This document shows, piece by piece, positions 15,989-24,113 of a stretch of DNA of 64,000 nucleotides. The stretch's first letter is position 1; every line of letters starts with the position of its first letter. Both the position numbers and the translations under genes were made by a program. A model generated the notes under the pieces. The model saw only the letters and a program-made list of their open reading frames with translations, did not search any database and had not been told where the DNA came from. Origin of the DNA: Peptococcaceae bacterium. Its GTDB lineage: Bacteria > Bacillota > Dehalobacteriia > UBA4068 > JAAVYR01. The DNA lies in NCBI GenBank assembly GCA_022791255.1, contig JAAVYR010000014.1, positions 1 through 64,000 of the forward strand, read 5' to 3'.

Positions 15989-16894
15989 TTACGGCTTCCC
16001 ATTGTGAAAATTATCTGGTAAATTCACAAAAGATTGCTCACTAAATTCTTTCGATAGTACCTTGATGGTTTCCCGTACGCTCATTTTTAATAAATCACTT
16101 AAAGAGTCATAACGAACCTCATCAGGTACATTCACATTATACCAAGGACGATGGACATCATTTAAAATATCATAGATTTTTTCATCTTGAGACGGTCGCC
16201 ATAGCTCCTTTTTCTTAGCGAGAAGAGAGACCACCTTTTTAGTGGTACGGTTTACCGCCATAGACTGAGGATAAAAATAGCGATAAAGCCGCTGGCTGAA
16301 ACGAAAGGCCCGCGCTACATCCTCTTCCGTTACCACCGTATTCAAAAGAGTATCACATAAGTAACCATATAGCCCACTAACTGCCTGCACCAGTTCTGGC
16401 GTTACCTGATAACTCTCTTTGAGCCCCGCAAAGGAAACCCCCTCTAAATACCAATATTGATAAAGAATTGCATCAATATCCCGCTCTATGGCACCATGAA
16501 GGGCTGAAACGCCGATTTTTGGCAACTTCTTCCGCAGCTTTTCCTGTAAAAAATAAATATATGGATGAACAATAGAGTCTACCATATAATGGCAAACAAA
16601 CCCTGCCAAGTATGCCTGGAGCATCGCATAATCCTCGTATTCTCGCCGACTCTCTACAAAATGCCAAGCAGCAGTGAGGATTAATTCCCCAGAGAACTTA
16701 TGTAACAAAGAAGCACAATGGGGCACCGTCCGTTTGAAACTAACAGGCTTGGTATAAAAAAGCAAATCAGGGCCTTGCAGCCCCCAGTTATAAGCAGCTT
16801 CATAATTTCTCACCGCAATGGCGAGCGTCGTGTCCCGAGGAAGGGCCGGCAGCACCTGCTGTCCCACAATATGATGGGTCGTAAAATCCGGCAT
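15989..16894 (-). CDS. Zinc-dependent phospholipase C-like protein
   Basis: A 301-residue protein of the Zn_dep_PLPC (PF00882) type. The N-terminus PDFTTHHIVGQQVL and the segment AGFVCHYMVDSIVHPYIYFL contain the His/Asp residues expected to bind zinc. No signal peptide follows the chosen start, so it is probably cytoplasmic, as in many clostridial relatives of unknown substrate. I chose the ATG at 16894 because AAGGGGGTAGC precedes it; a longer frame from 16954 has a basic, amphipathic 20-residue leader but no ribosome site. It is divergent from the rhodanese gene. Confidence 0.8.
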   Translation of the reverse strand: MPDFTTHHIVGQQVLPALPRDTTLAIAVRNYEAAYNWGLQGPDLLFYTKPVSFKRTVPHCASLLHKFSGELILTAAWHFVESRREYEDYAMLQAYLAGFVCHYMVDSIVHPYIYFLQEKLRKKLPKIGVSALHGAIERDIDAILYQYWYLEGVSFAGLKESYQVTPELVQAVSGLYGYLCDTLLNTVVTEEDVARAFRFSQRLYRYFYPQSMAVNRTTKKVVSLLAKKKELWRPSQDEKIYDILNDVHRPWYNVNVPDEVRYDSLSDLLKMSVRETIKVLSKEFSEQSFVNLPDNFHNGKP

Positions 16895-17009
16895 ACCAGC
16901 TACCCCCTTCTTAAAAATCTCTAACAAGAATGCCTTTTTCTGTTTTCCCTTCATATACTATTTTGAAAAGAAAAATCTGTCACTGGGAAACAGAAAGGAA
17001 TAAATCTCT

Positions 17010-17444
17010 ATGGTTCTATTATCCCATATTTTTGAAAAAATAAAAGACTTACCTACAAATATGCGTTTTTATCTTCGGCAAGGGCAAATCGCCCTGCTCC
17101 CAGAAGAAAAAAGACCTTATCATAAGCTGTATCCCCAAGACTTAAAACGTCTTTTGCGGGAAAAAGAAGATTTCTTATTGCTGGATGTCCGCACCAAACT
17201 AGAGTATGAAGCCGAACATATTCCCCAAAGCATTCATCTGGATATAGCAGAAGCAGAGACTCAAATCCCTATCCTAGCTCCCAACCAAACAACAAAAATC
17301 GTTATCTATTGCCATGGTGGAGAACGCAGTATCGAAATGGCAGAAAAACTCCACCAGCTAGGCTATAGCCAACTTTATTATCTCCATAAAGGCATTTCTC
17401 AGTGGTATTATGCCACAGAAAAATCTGCTACGTCCAATACTTAA
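17010..17444 (+). CDS. Rhodanese-like domain protein
   Basis: A 144-residue protein with one rhodanese domain (residues about 42-140). DVRTKLEYEAEHIPQSIHLD is the CH2A-like region and VIYCHGGERS carries the active-site Cys that would bear a persulfide. The residues before the domain (about 40) are basic and unrelated to known targeting signals. It has AAAGGA upstream of the ATG and its own terminator. The sulfur acceptor is unknown. Confidence 0.88.
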   Translation: MVLLSHIFEKIKDLPTNMRFYLRQGQIALLPEEKRPYHKLYPQDLKRLLREKEDFLLLDVRTKLEYEAEHIPQSIHLDIAEAETQIPILAPNQTTKIVIYCHGGERSIEMAEKLHQLGYSQLYYLHKGISQWYYATEKSATSNT

Positions 17445-17462
17445 AAGTAAATAAATCGTATA

Positions 17463-17498
17463 ACAAAAAGACATGGTAAACACGCCCATGTCTTTTAT
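17463..17498. terminator. Bidirectional terminator between convergent genes
   Basis: AAAAGACATGG and CCCATGTCTTTT form a stem around TAAACACG. It has A/T runs on both sides and separates the rhodanese gene (plus) from the SdpI-like gene (minus). Confidence 0.8.
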
Positions 17499-17503
17499 AT
17501 TAC

Positions 17504-18196
17504 TTATTTTTTCTTTTGCTTCTTTTTGCCGCCGTTTACTTCTTTTTGATACAAATACATAGAGTAAAAGATAGGCGCAAAGCAGCAAAGCAACATACAA
17601 ATAATCCACATTGACTGGCTAATGACATTTTCTTTCGTGAAAATTTGCTTACTAAGAAGCATATAAACCCCTACCAAAAAGAAAGCAGTCCCAGCAAAGG
17701 AATGAGTTTTCTTCCAGATTTCCTTACTATAAAGGGTCCAGGGATTACGAAAACCTACAAAATAGTTATATGGAATACGCGGCAGGTAGTAAGCCACCAT
17801 CAAAAACATAATCCCCATTACCAGCGATATAATGGTAGACATAGGGATATCATGCCCTAAGGCCGCATAAGTAGAAACAGCCAGCACGATATCTAAAACA
17901 CCCACCAGCGTAGCGCGGATTAAATAGTAGATGGAACTTTTCATGATGGCCTCAGCCCGCCCAGCATCCAGCTTCGGCACAAATAATAACAGGATATTGA
18001 AAAACACCGGCACTGACATCATCAAAAGATATAACATGCCTTTCGGCGTCCAGCCATCTACATCGCCTGCTGTATTCCAGTGGGTCGGGATAGACTCCGG
18101 CAGCTTGCCATAAGATATTACCACATATAGCAGTGGGATAAAAGCGATGGCAAACAAAATAATTTCCCGCATCAACCTTTTATTATGTTCATTCAT
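17504..18196 (-). CDS. SdpI/DUF1648 family membrane protein
   Basis: A 230-residue polytopic membrane protein. The N-terminal DUF1648 signature is GKLPESIPTHWNTAGDVDGW, and the later PYNYFVGFRNPWTLYSKEIW region is the SdpI-type element; about six helices are predicted by eye. B. subtilis SdpI confers immunity to the SdpC toxin, but no sdpC-like gene is near, so the toxin-immunity role does not transfer directly. The C-terminal tail is basic (GGKKKQKKK). The start has AAAGGAG and a promoter at 18288-18317. Confidence 0.87.
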   Translation of the reverse strand: MNEHNKRLMREIILFAIAFIPLLYVVISYGKLPESIPTHWNTAGDVDGWTPKGMLYLLMMSVPVFFNILLLFVPKLDAGRAEAIMKSSIYYLIRATLVGVLDIVLAVSTYAALGHDIPMSTIISLVMGIMFLMVAYYLPRIPYNYFVGFRNPWTLYSKEIWKKTHSFAGTAFFLVGVYMLLSKQIFTKENVISQSMWIICMLLCCFAPIFYSMYLYQKEVNGGKKKQKKK

Positions 18197-18287
18197 ATAG
18201 ATTACTCCTTTAATGGGTTTCCCCGATTTCGCCCCAAGCTATCGCTTACAGTCTTGCCAAAGAAGGAAATAAGGACGAATTAGATTT

Positions 18288-18317
18288 AGTATACCACACT
18301 TACCACTGTTTTTTCAA
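18288..18317 (-). promoter_or_regulatory. Sigma-A promoter for the SdpI-like gene
   Basis: Minus-strand TTGAAA (18312-18317) and TATACT (18288-18293) spaced by 18, about 90 bases upstream of the start codon. Confidence 0.7.
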
Positions 18318-18345
18318 GAAGCGGTAACGAATGCCTCCGCCTCAA

Positions 18346-18376
18346 ATAAAAAAGACCATCCTCGCAAGGACGGTCT
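18346..18376 (-). terminator. Terminator of the ECF S-component genes
   Basis: AGACCATCCT (18353-18362) pairs with AGGACGGTCT (18367-18376) around CGCA. The minus strand continues TTTTTTATTT. Confidence 0.85.
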
Positions 18377-18394
18377 GGTAAAACAGAAAGAAAT

Positions 18395-18961
18395 TTATTC
18401 TTCTGTAAAGTCAAAGAAGGCATTGCGTTTGATAAGCATTTGATAAACAGCAAAGGAAATCACTGCATTGAGCCCCGCTTTAATAGCGTTAAAAGGAATA
18501 ATCACCGGCAGCATCATTTCTTTTACCATCTCCTGCGGCACACCAAAAAAGTGAACAGTAAAGATAAAATTCATCGGTATCATCATCGCTACCATGGTAC
18601 AAGCGCCCACCGCAAGCCCCATAACTAGCCCTAGCAAAGTTTGCTTTTTCTGATAAATAACAGAAGTAAGAAATACCAGCGAGCCAGAAGCAATAAAATG
18701 CATGAGAAAACCTACCATGCCATCTCCACCAAAATACATAGCTTGGATAAGAGAAACAGCCGCTAAAATCATCAGCCCGGAAACAGGACCTAAGTAAAGA
18801 GAAGCAATGATAACCGGCACATCCGCCATATCATATTTCATCCAAGGTGCCGCCGCAAAAAGAGGCACCTGCACCAACATAATCAGCACCACTGAAAGAG
18901 CCACCCACATAGCGCTATGAACCAAGATACGCGTTTGACGCCGCGACCTAGACACACTCAT
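18395..18961 (-). CDS. ribU: ECF transporter S component, riboflavin-type
   Basis: A 188-residue integral membrane substrate-binding (S) component. The segment KYDMADVPVIIASLYLGPVS is the RibU-type signature (xDxADxPxxIGxxxxGP), with about six helices in all, including GDGMVGFLMHFIASG. It should bind a flavin precursor and dock to a shared EcfA-EcfA'-EcfT module, which is not in the window. The start follows AAGAAAGGAG. It lies 17 bases after another S component and is followed by a terminator. No FMN-riboswitch consensus is visible upstream. Substrate assignment comes from family pattern only. Confidence 0.82.
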   Translation of the reverse strand: MSVSRSRRQTRILVHSAMWVALSVVLIMLVQVPLFAAAPWMKYDMADVPVIIASLYLGPVSGLMILAAVSLIQAMYFGGDGMVGFLMHFIASGSLVFLTSVIYQKKQTLLGLVMGLAVGACTMVAMMIPMNFIFTVHFFGVPQEMVKEMMLPVIIPFNAIKAGLNAVISFAVYQMLIKRNAFFDFTEE

Positions 18962-18978
18962 GCCCCAAAACTCCTTTC

Positions 18979-19551
18979 TTATTTCGCCATATAAAGTGCA
19001 GCTTTTTCTACCATTTTCACCAAAAGAGGCAGTAATACTAGCTGCAAAATAATTCCCGGCAATGCCACCACAAAAGAAGCACTAATAAAAGTCTCCAACC
19101 CATAAGGCATCCCCTTTAATCCCAACAAAAAGAAGTTCGCAACTCCAGCCACACACCGTCCGCTCATCATAGCTAAGATAAGAGATGGGTATACCCCCAG
19201 CCGCCCATAAGAAAGACTGGTCACCAAACCATAGGTAGCCAATTCCAAGCACATCGCAATAGCGGTAGGAAAAAGTACCGGCATACCGGTAATCACCGAG
19301 GATAAAAGAGGCATCACCATACCGCATAACAACCCATAACGCCAGCTACAGATAAACCCACACAAAAGCGCAGGAATATGCATTGGTAAAAAAGCCGGCC
19401 CTGCCCCGCCAATAAGATGAAAAAAGCTGGGTAACACCAACCCCATACTAACGCAAAGAGCCGCAAAAACCAATTGAAATACTTGATTGTGCACAACAAC
19501 TGTATGTTTCTTTAAAGAAAGCATATTTTCATTTTTTATCAAGGAAAGCAC
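18979..19551 (-). CDS. ECF transporter S component, substrate unknown
   Basis: A 190-residue hydrophobic protein with about six helices. FLPMHIPALLCGFICSWRYG and GMVMPLLSSVITGMPVLFPT resemble ECF S-component cores (helix 1-3 PxHxP and GxxxP patterns). The first in-frame start is GTG at 19551; an ATG at 19524 is an alternative and neither has a strong ribosome site. It is co-transcribed with the riboflavin-type S component and probably uses the same external energising module. I cannot assign the vitamin or metal it carries. Confidence 0.7.
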   Translation of the reverse strand: MLSLIKNENMLSLKKHTVVVHNQVFQLVFAALCVSMGLVLPSFFHLIGGAGPAFLPMHIPALLCGFICSWRYGLLCGMVMPLLSSVITGMPVLFPTAIAMCLELATYGLVTSLSYGRLGVYPSLILAMMSGRCVAGVANFFLLGLKGMPYGLETFISASFVVALPGIILQLVLLPLLVKMVEKAALYMAK

Positions 19552-19615
19552 CTACTTTCTCATCAAGCCAATTATCAAGCTGTTTTATTTAATACATACC
19601 AAATTCCTGTGAATT

Positions 19616-19644
19616 ATTTTAACAGAAGTCATACACATTGGCAA
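19616..19644 (-). promoter_or_regulatory. Promoter for the S-component pair
   Basis: Minus-strand TTGCCA (19639-19644) and TAAAAT (19616-19621), spacing 17, about 65 bases upstream of the GTG start. Confidence 0.65.
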
Positions 19645-19676
19645 TAGAAAAAGGACCGACAAATATCGGTCCTTTT
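19645..19676 (-). terminator. Terminator after serA
   Basis: AAAAGGACCGA (19649-19659) pairs with TCGGTCCTTTT (19666-19676). The minus strand continues TTTTTCTATT. Confidence 0.85.
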
Positions 19677-19713
19677 CAAATCTTTTATTTTTCGTGTCTT
19701 TCACTTTTTCAAA

Positions 19714-20871
19714 CTAGCCAAAACAGCGCACCGTAATCACACCAGGGACTTCCTTTGCAGCTGCCAGCGCTTCAGCAGAACAACCTTCTGCAACGCCCAG
19801 CAAAGTATAAGAGACGCCCTTTTTCACACCATGAGCCTGATTTTGCACAGTAACCCCAAGAGCAGCTATAACTTGGTCAAGATGAATATCCTCTCTGGCT
19901 ATGATACCAATGCGCTTCCCACCTTGCCAAGGGGCCACAACAGCTGGTAGATTAACAGAGTTGGTAATATTACCAGCCTGCAAATAGTCCGCCACCTCTC
20001 TTGCGGCCATAGCAGCACAGTTTTCTTCACTTTCTGCCGTAGAGGCTCCCAGATGAGGCAAAGCCAGTGTATTTGGCATCGTCAGTACTTCTGCATTAGG
20101 CAAGTCTGTAACAAAATAAGCCACCTTACCGCTTTCTAAAGCAGCTTTTAGCTCTGCATTGTTGATGAGGTCTGCCCGAGCCATATTGATGATTTTTACA
20201 CCATCTTTCATTTTGCTAATGCTTTCAGCACAAATCATCCCCTTCGTATCCGGAAGAGAAGGAACATGGAGAGATACATAATCACTTACCGCATATAAAT
20301 CAGCTAAATCAGAAACAAGCTGTATCCCTTTTGCCTGTAGCGCTGCAGCCTTTTCGGCAGGAAGAACTGGGTCATAGCCCACCACCTGCATACCTAGGGC
20401 GCCTACCGCCTCTGCTACTAGGGAACCAATAGCACCCAGCCCAATGATACCAATGGTTTTCCCGGTGATTTCATTGCCGGCAAAATTACTTTTACCCTTT
20501 TCCACCAGCTTGCCTACTTGTTCACCTTCAGGAGCCAAGGTTCTTACCCAAGTAATCCCTTCATAGATACGACGAGAAGCCAAAAGGATAGCACAAATAA
20601 CCAGTTCCTTTACAGCGTTAGCATTGGCCCCCGGTGTATTAAAGACCACAATGCCCTGTTCCGTACAACGGTCTAAGGGAATATTATTGACCCCAGCACC
20701 AGCCCGGGCAATGGCCTTTAACGAGTCGGAAAATACCATCTCATGCATGGCAAAAGACCGTACCATAATAGCGTCAGGATTTACCGCTTGGTCATCAATG
20801 GTAAAGACTCTCTCGTCCAGCTGGGCTAACCCTTTTGGTGAAATTTTATTTAAAGTTTGTATGGTAAACAT
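19714..20871 (-). CDS. serA: D-3-phosphoglycerate dehydrogenase
   Basis: A 385-residue NAD-dependent dehydrogenase for the first step of serine synthesis. The NAD-binding region has IGIIGLGAIGSLVAEAVGAL, the substrate/catalytic Arg lies in NMARADLINNAEL, and the catalytic His in PHLGASTAESEENCA. The C-terminal ~70 residues form a short ACT-like domain (KRIGIIAREDIHLDQVIAAL), so serine feedback is possible. This short form is common in anaerobes. Two consecutive ATGs occur; the second (20871) has better spacing to AGGAGG. It lies downstream of serC, but 170 bases with a repeat and hairpin separate them. Confidence 0.93.
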   Translation of the reverse strand: MFTIQTLNKISPKGLAQLDERVFTIDDQAVNPDAIMVRSFAMHEMVFSDSLKAIARAGAGVNNIPLDRCTEQGIVVFNTPGANANAVKELVICAILLASRRIYEGITWVRTLAPEGEQVGKLVEKGKSNFAGNEITGKTIGIIGLGAIGSLVAEAVGALGMQVVGYDPVLPAEKAAALQAKGIQLVSDLADLYAVSDYVSLHVPSLPDTKGMICAESISKMKDGVKIINMARADLINNAELKAALESGKVAYFVTDLPNAEVLTMPNTLALPHLGASTAESEENCAAMAAREVADYLQAGNITNSVNLPAVVAPWQGGKRIGIIAREDIHLDQVIAALGVTVQNQAHGVKKGVSYTLLGVAEGCSAEALAAAKEVPGVITVRCFG

Positions 20872-20915
20872 CATAGACCTCCTTATTTCTTTTCGTATGC
20901 TTACTTATGATTTCA

Positions 20916-20979
20916 TGTCATCCTGAACGAATGTGAAGGATCTTTAAATTCTTCGTCGTTTTACTCCCCAGAATGAAAA
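20916..20979. repeat. TGTCAT-type palindromic repeat, copy C (about 64 bp)
   Basis: It starts TGTCATCCTGAACGAATGTG and continues AAGGATC. After ATTCTTCG comes the decayed inverted end CCCCAGAATGAAA. It lies between serC and serA and is related to the copies at 353-516, 10534-10584 and 46478-46542. Confidence 0.7.
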
Positions 20980-20994
20980 TTAAGCACATATAGA

Positions 20995-21025
20995 ATATGG
21001 TATGACAAAACTTGCCATACCATAT
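20995..21025. other. Hairpin between serC and serA
   Basis: ATATGGTATGACA (20995-21007) pairs with TGCCATACCATAT (21013-21025) with one mismatch. On the minus strand, the direction of serC, it is not followed by a T run; on the plus strand it is followed by six T. It may attenuate or process the serC-serA transcript, or act as a weak plus-strand terminator. Confidence 0.5.
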
Positions 21026-21041
21026 GATTTTTTATGGTTTC

Positions 21042-22130
21042 TTATTTATGTTCCGCTTCAAATTTCGCCATAAAGTCAACCAAATCTTTTACACCTTGGA
21101 GCGGCATCGCATTGTAGATAGACGCCCGCATACCGCCTACCAAACGGTGTCCTTTTAAGTTTACAAAGCCGGCAGCCGCCGCTTCTGCTACAAATGCAGC
21201 GTCTAAGTCAGCATCTCCCGTTACAAAAGTCACATTCATCATGGAACGGCTATCCTTTTGGATTTTCCCTTGAAAGAGATTGCTTTGATCTAAGAAATCA
21301 TAGAGAAGGGCAGCCTTTTCCTGGTTACGCTTTTGCATAGCAGTAAGCCCGCCTAAAGACTCTACCCATTCTAAAACCAGCTTCAAAATATATATCCCAT
21401 AAGTAGGCGGTGTGTTATACATAGAGTTGTTTTCTGCCATCAGTTTATAACCATACATAACAGGTGTTTTTTCTTGAGGTTCGCCTAATAAATCTTTACG
21501 GACAATAACGACCGTAAGACCAGCAGGTCCCATATTCTTCTGAGCACCAGCATAAATGACCCCGTATTTCGCTACATCTACCGGCTCTGATAGAATGCAG
21601 GAGGACATATCGGAGACAATGGGCACCCCATTTGTTTCCGGCAAATAGCTCCACTTGCTGCCATAGATGGTATTATTTTCACACATATGAAAATAGTCTG
21701 CATGAGGTGTCAGCACCAATTCTTCTTGCTTTGGCAGACGGCTATAGTTTTCCTCTTTGCTATCATAGGCAATACGAGCATCACAAAACCGTTTCCCTTC
21801 CTGATAAGATTTTTTGCTGAATACCCCTGTCAGCGTGTAGTCAGCAACACCACTTTTCGTGGCCAGGTTCATAGGCACCATGGTAAATTGCGAGGTAGCC
21901 CCCCCCTGGAGAAAAAGCACTGCATAGTCCTCGGGGATAGCCATGACGCTGCGCAGCTTTGCTTCTGCCGCAGTGATAATACCATCATACACCTTAGAAC
22001 GGTGGCTCATTTCCATGACGGACATCCCAGAATTTTCATAGTTTAAAAGTTCAGAAGCAGCCTTGGTCAATACTTCCTCCGGCAACATAGAAGGACCGGC
22101 AGAAAAATTATAAACCCGTTTACTACTCAT
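21042..22130 (-). CDS. serC: Phosphoserine aminotransferase
   Basis: A 362-residue PLP-dependent class V aminotransferase converting 3-phosphohydroxypyruvate and glutamate to phosphoserine. The N-terminus YNFSAGPSMLPEEVL and the segment GVIYAGAQKNMGPAGLTVVI, with the PLP-binding Lys, identify it. PTYGIYILKLVLEWVESLGG and the C-terminal MRASIYNAMP are also family hallmarks. The start follows AGGAGGGG. It is upstream of serA and driven by the promoter at 22271-22299 with a roughly 130-base leader. Confidence 0.97.
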   Translation of the reverse strand: MSSKRVYNFSAGPSMLPEEVLTKAASELLNYENSGMSVMEMSHRSKVYDGIITAAEAKLRSVMAIPEDYAVLFLQGGATSQFTMVPMNLATKSGVADYTLTGVFSKKSYQEGKRFCDARIAYDSKEENYSRLPKQEELVLTPHADYFHMCENNTIYGSKWSYLPETNGVPIVSDMSSCILSEPVDVAKYGVIYAGAQKNMGPAGLTVVIVRKDLLGEPQEKTPVMYGYKLMAENNSMYNTPPTYGIYILKLVLEWVESLGGLTAMQKRNQEKAALLYDFLDQSNLFQGKIQKDSRSMMNVTFVTGDADLDAAFVAEAAAAGFVNLKGHRLVGGMRASIYNAMPLQGVKDLVDFMAKFEAEHK

Positions 22131-22270
22131 TTGAGAACCCCTCCTAAATTTTCTTCTTTCCAGCTTTTACATTGTGATGATTATCTATTCCCGGCAAGAG
22201 AAAATCCCAAGGAATTGCCATCAATACCACCTGTCAAAATCCTTGAGAAATATCCCTTTTATCTAAGTTA

Positions 22271-22299
22271 AGTATCTTACAATCCCCTACTGAAGTCAA
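22271..22299 (-). promoter_or_regulatory. Sigma-A promoter for serC
   Basis: Minus-strand TTGACT (22294-22299) and GATACT (22271-22276), spacing 17. The 312-base divergent gap (22131-22442) also holds a plus-strand TATAAT (22386-22391) in front of the FAD protein gene, without a good -35. The serC leader contains a weak CAAGGA/TCCTTG pairing; I recognise no riboswitch or T-box. Confidence 0.65.
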
Positions 22300-22442
22300 G
22301 AGCCTTTTCGCTTTTTCCCATTCTTTATTCTCAAATGATAAGCCCACCAAATAGGATACCTCTTCCCCTCTTTTCTTCTTCATAGTATAATAAGCATAAT
22401 AATATTTATAGTAGAAGTATCACTCGTCCAAGGAGAGAAACC

Positions 22443-24071
22443 ATGTTACGCATTCGAGATATCAAACTAACTTTAGATGAAGTTGTAAATAGCTCTGGAC
22501 AGCCAGTAGAAACAGACAATCTAGAGAAACAAATCTGCCGCCTACTCCGTCTAACATCTAGAGATATAGAAAAAATAATTATCTACAAAAAGTCTCTGGA
22601 TGCCCGAAAGAAACAGCTCGCCTTCATCTATACGGTTGATGTTATCTTACAGCACCAACAAGAAGAGAAACTCCTAAAAAAGCTAAAATCTACAAAAATC
22701 ACAAAGGCTCCCCCTTACCACTATGCAGCGCCACAACCAGCACAAAAGCAAAATAAATCTCGTCCCATCATTATCGGTTGCGGACCAGCAGGGTTACTTG
22801 CCGGTGTTATTTTAGCAGAAGCTGGCCTTGCCCCCATTATCTTAGAACGAGGCTGCCCAGTATCCCAGCGCAAACAGGATATCGAAACTTTTTGGCAAAC
22901 AGGGAGGCTAAACCCGGACTCCAATGTACAGTTTGGCCAGGGCGGTGCAGGCGCCTTCTCAGACGGGAAGCTGACCACAGGCACCAAAGACCCCCGCAAC
23001 CGCAAGGTTTGTCAGGAGTTTGTAGCTGCCGGCGCTCCAGAAGAAATCCTCTATCTGGCAAAACCCCATATTGGTACAGATATTTTACTAACTGTTGTAG
23101 AAAACTTAAGCAAAAAGATTATCCGTCTTGGTGGAGAAATCCATTTTCAAACCAAGATGGAACAGCTCATCATAGAACATAACCAGGTAATAGGCGTCAT
23201 CGCTTCTAGCCCTCAAGGCCCAAAAACTTGGCAGACAAACCAAGTAATTTTGGCCATTGGCCATAGTGCCCGAGATACATTTACTGCTTTATATGAACAG
23301 CAAGTGCCCATGGAACAAAAGCCTTTTGCTATCGGTGCCAGGATAGAACACCCTCAAGAATATATAAACGACCTGCAATATGGCACCTATGCAGGACATC
23401 CTGCTCTTGGTAGTGCTGATTATAAGATATTTACTCACCTGCCTAATGGCAAAACGGTTTATTCTTTCTGTATGTGTCCTGGTGGCTTTGTGGTAGCTGC
23501 TGCTTCTGAAGCAGGCGGCATTGTCACCAATGGCATGAGCTACCATGCCAGAGACGGCATAAACGCCAATAGCGCCCTGCTGATAAGCATTACCCCAGAG
23601 GACTTTCCTTCCAGCCATCCCTTAGCAGGCATAGAGCTGCAGCGCACCATCGAGCAAAAAGCTTACCAAATGACCAAAGATACCTATCTGGCCCCTGCCC
23701 AAGTATTAAAAGACTTTTTACAAGATAGGCCATCTACTGCTTTTGGCAATGTATTACCTACCTACAAGCCAGGTGTTGTACTCACCAATCTAGCTAATCT
23801 CTTCCCTGTAGAAATCACTAAAAGTCTACAAGCAGGCATCCTTGCCCTAGACAAAGTCATGCCTGGCTTTGCCTATGAAGAAGCGCTTCTGACCGCACCG
23901 GAAACCAGAAGCTCTTCGCCTATCCGCATTCCTCGGGATGAGAGCTGTCAATGCAGCATCAAGGGGCTCTACCCTTGCGGAGAAGGGCCAGGCTATGCCG
24001 GTGGTATTATTTCTGCAGCAGTAGACGGCATCCGCTGTGCTGAACAAATCATCAAAAACATAGATTTTTAA
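22443..24071 (+). CDS. FAD-dependent dehydrogenase-like protein (COG2509 type)
   Basis: A 542-residue flavoprotein. About 100 N-terminal residues form a small alpha/beta domain, followed by the dinucleotide fold IIGCGPAGLLAGVILAEAGL at about residue 110. FGQGGAGAFSDGKLTTGTKD and the C-terminal CGEGPGYAGGIISAAVDGIR, near the flavin, are hallmarks of this uncharacterised family. The expected activity is an oxidoreductase of unknown substrate. The start follows AAGGAGAG. The next gene begins 42 bases later and may be co-transcribed. Confidence 0.88.
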   Translation: MLRIRDIKLTLDEVVNSSGQPVETDNLEKQICRLLRLTSRDIEKIIIYKKSLDARKKQLAFIYTVDVILQHQQEEKLLKKLKSTKITKAPPYHYAAPQPAQKQNKSRPIIIGCGPAGLLAGVILAEAGLAPIILERGCPVSQRKQDIETFWQTGRLNPDSNVQFGQGGAGAFSDGKLTTGTKDPRNRKVCQEFVAAGAPEEILYLAKPHIGTDILLTVVENLSKKIIRLGGEIHFQTKMEQLIIEHNQVIGVIASSPQGPKTWQTNQVILAIGHSARDTFTALYEQQVPMEQKPFAIGARIEHPQEYINDLQYGTYAGHPALGSADYKIFTHLPNGKTVYSFCMCPGGFVVAAASEAGGIVTNGMSYHARDGINANSALLISITPEDFPSSHPLAGIELQRTIEQKAYQMTKDTYLAPAQVLKDFLQDRPSTAFGNVLPTYKPGVVLTNLANLFPVEITKSLQAGILALDKVMPGFAYEEALLTAPETRSSSPIRIPRDESCQCSIKGLYPCGEGPGYAGGIISAAVDGIRCAEQIIKNIDF

Positions 24072-24113
24072 GAATATCAATCCTTCTAAAATATATTCTC
24101 GGAGGCGTCTCCT

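Noticed and set aside
17504-18196. SdpI-type immunity locus of a toxin-immunity system
   Set aside because: No sdpC-like or small toxin gene and no sdpR-like regulator are adjacent; SdpI/DUF1648 proteins are common without toxins.
19552-19713. FMN or other riboswitch upstream of the S-component genes
   Set aside because: No FMN-box consensus is present; the space is filled by a promoter and the serA terminator.
20995-21025. Hairpin as a terminator for serC
   Set aside because: The T run is on the plus-strand side; minus-strand RNA would not end in U after this stem. Listed as a hairpin of unknown role.
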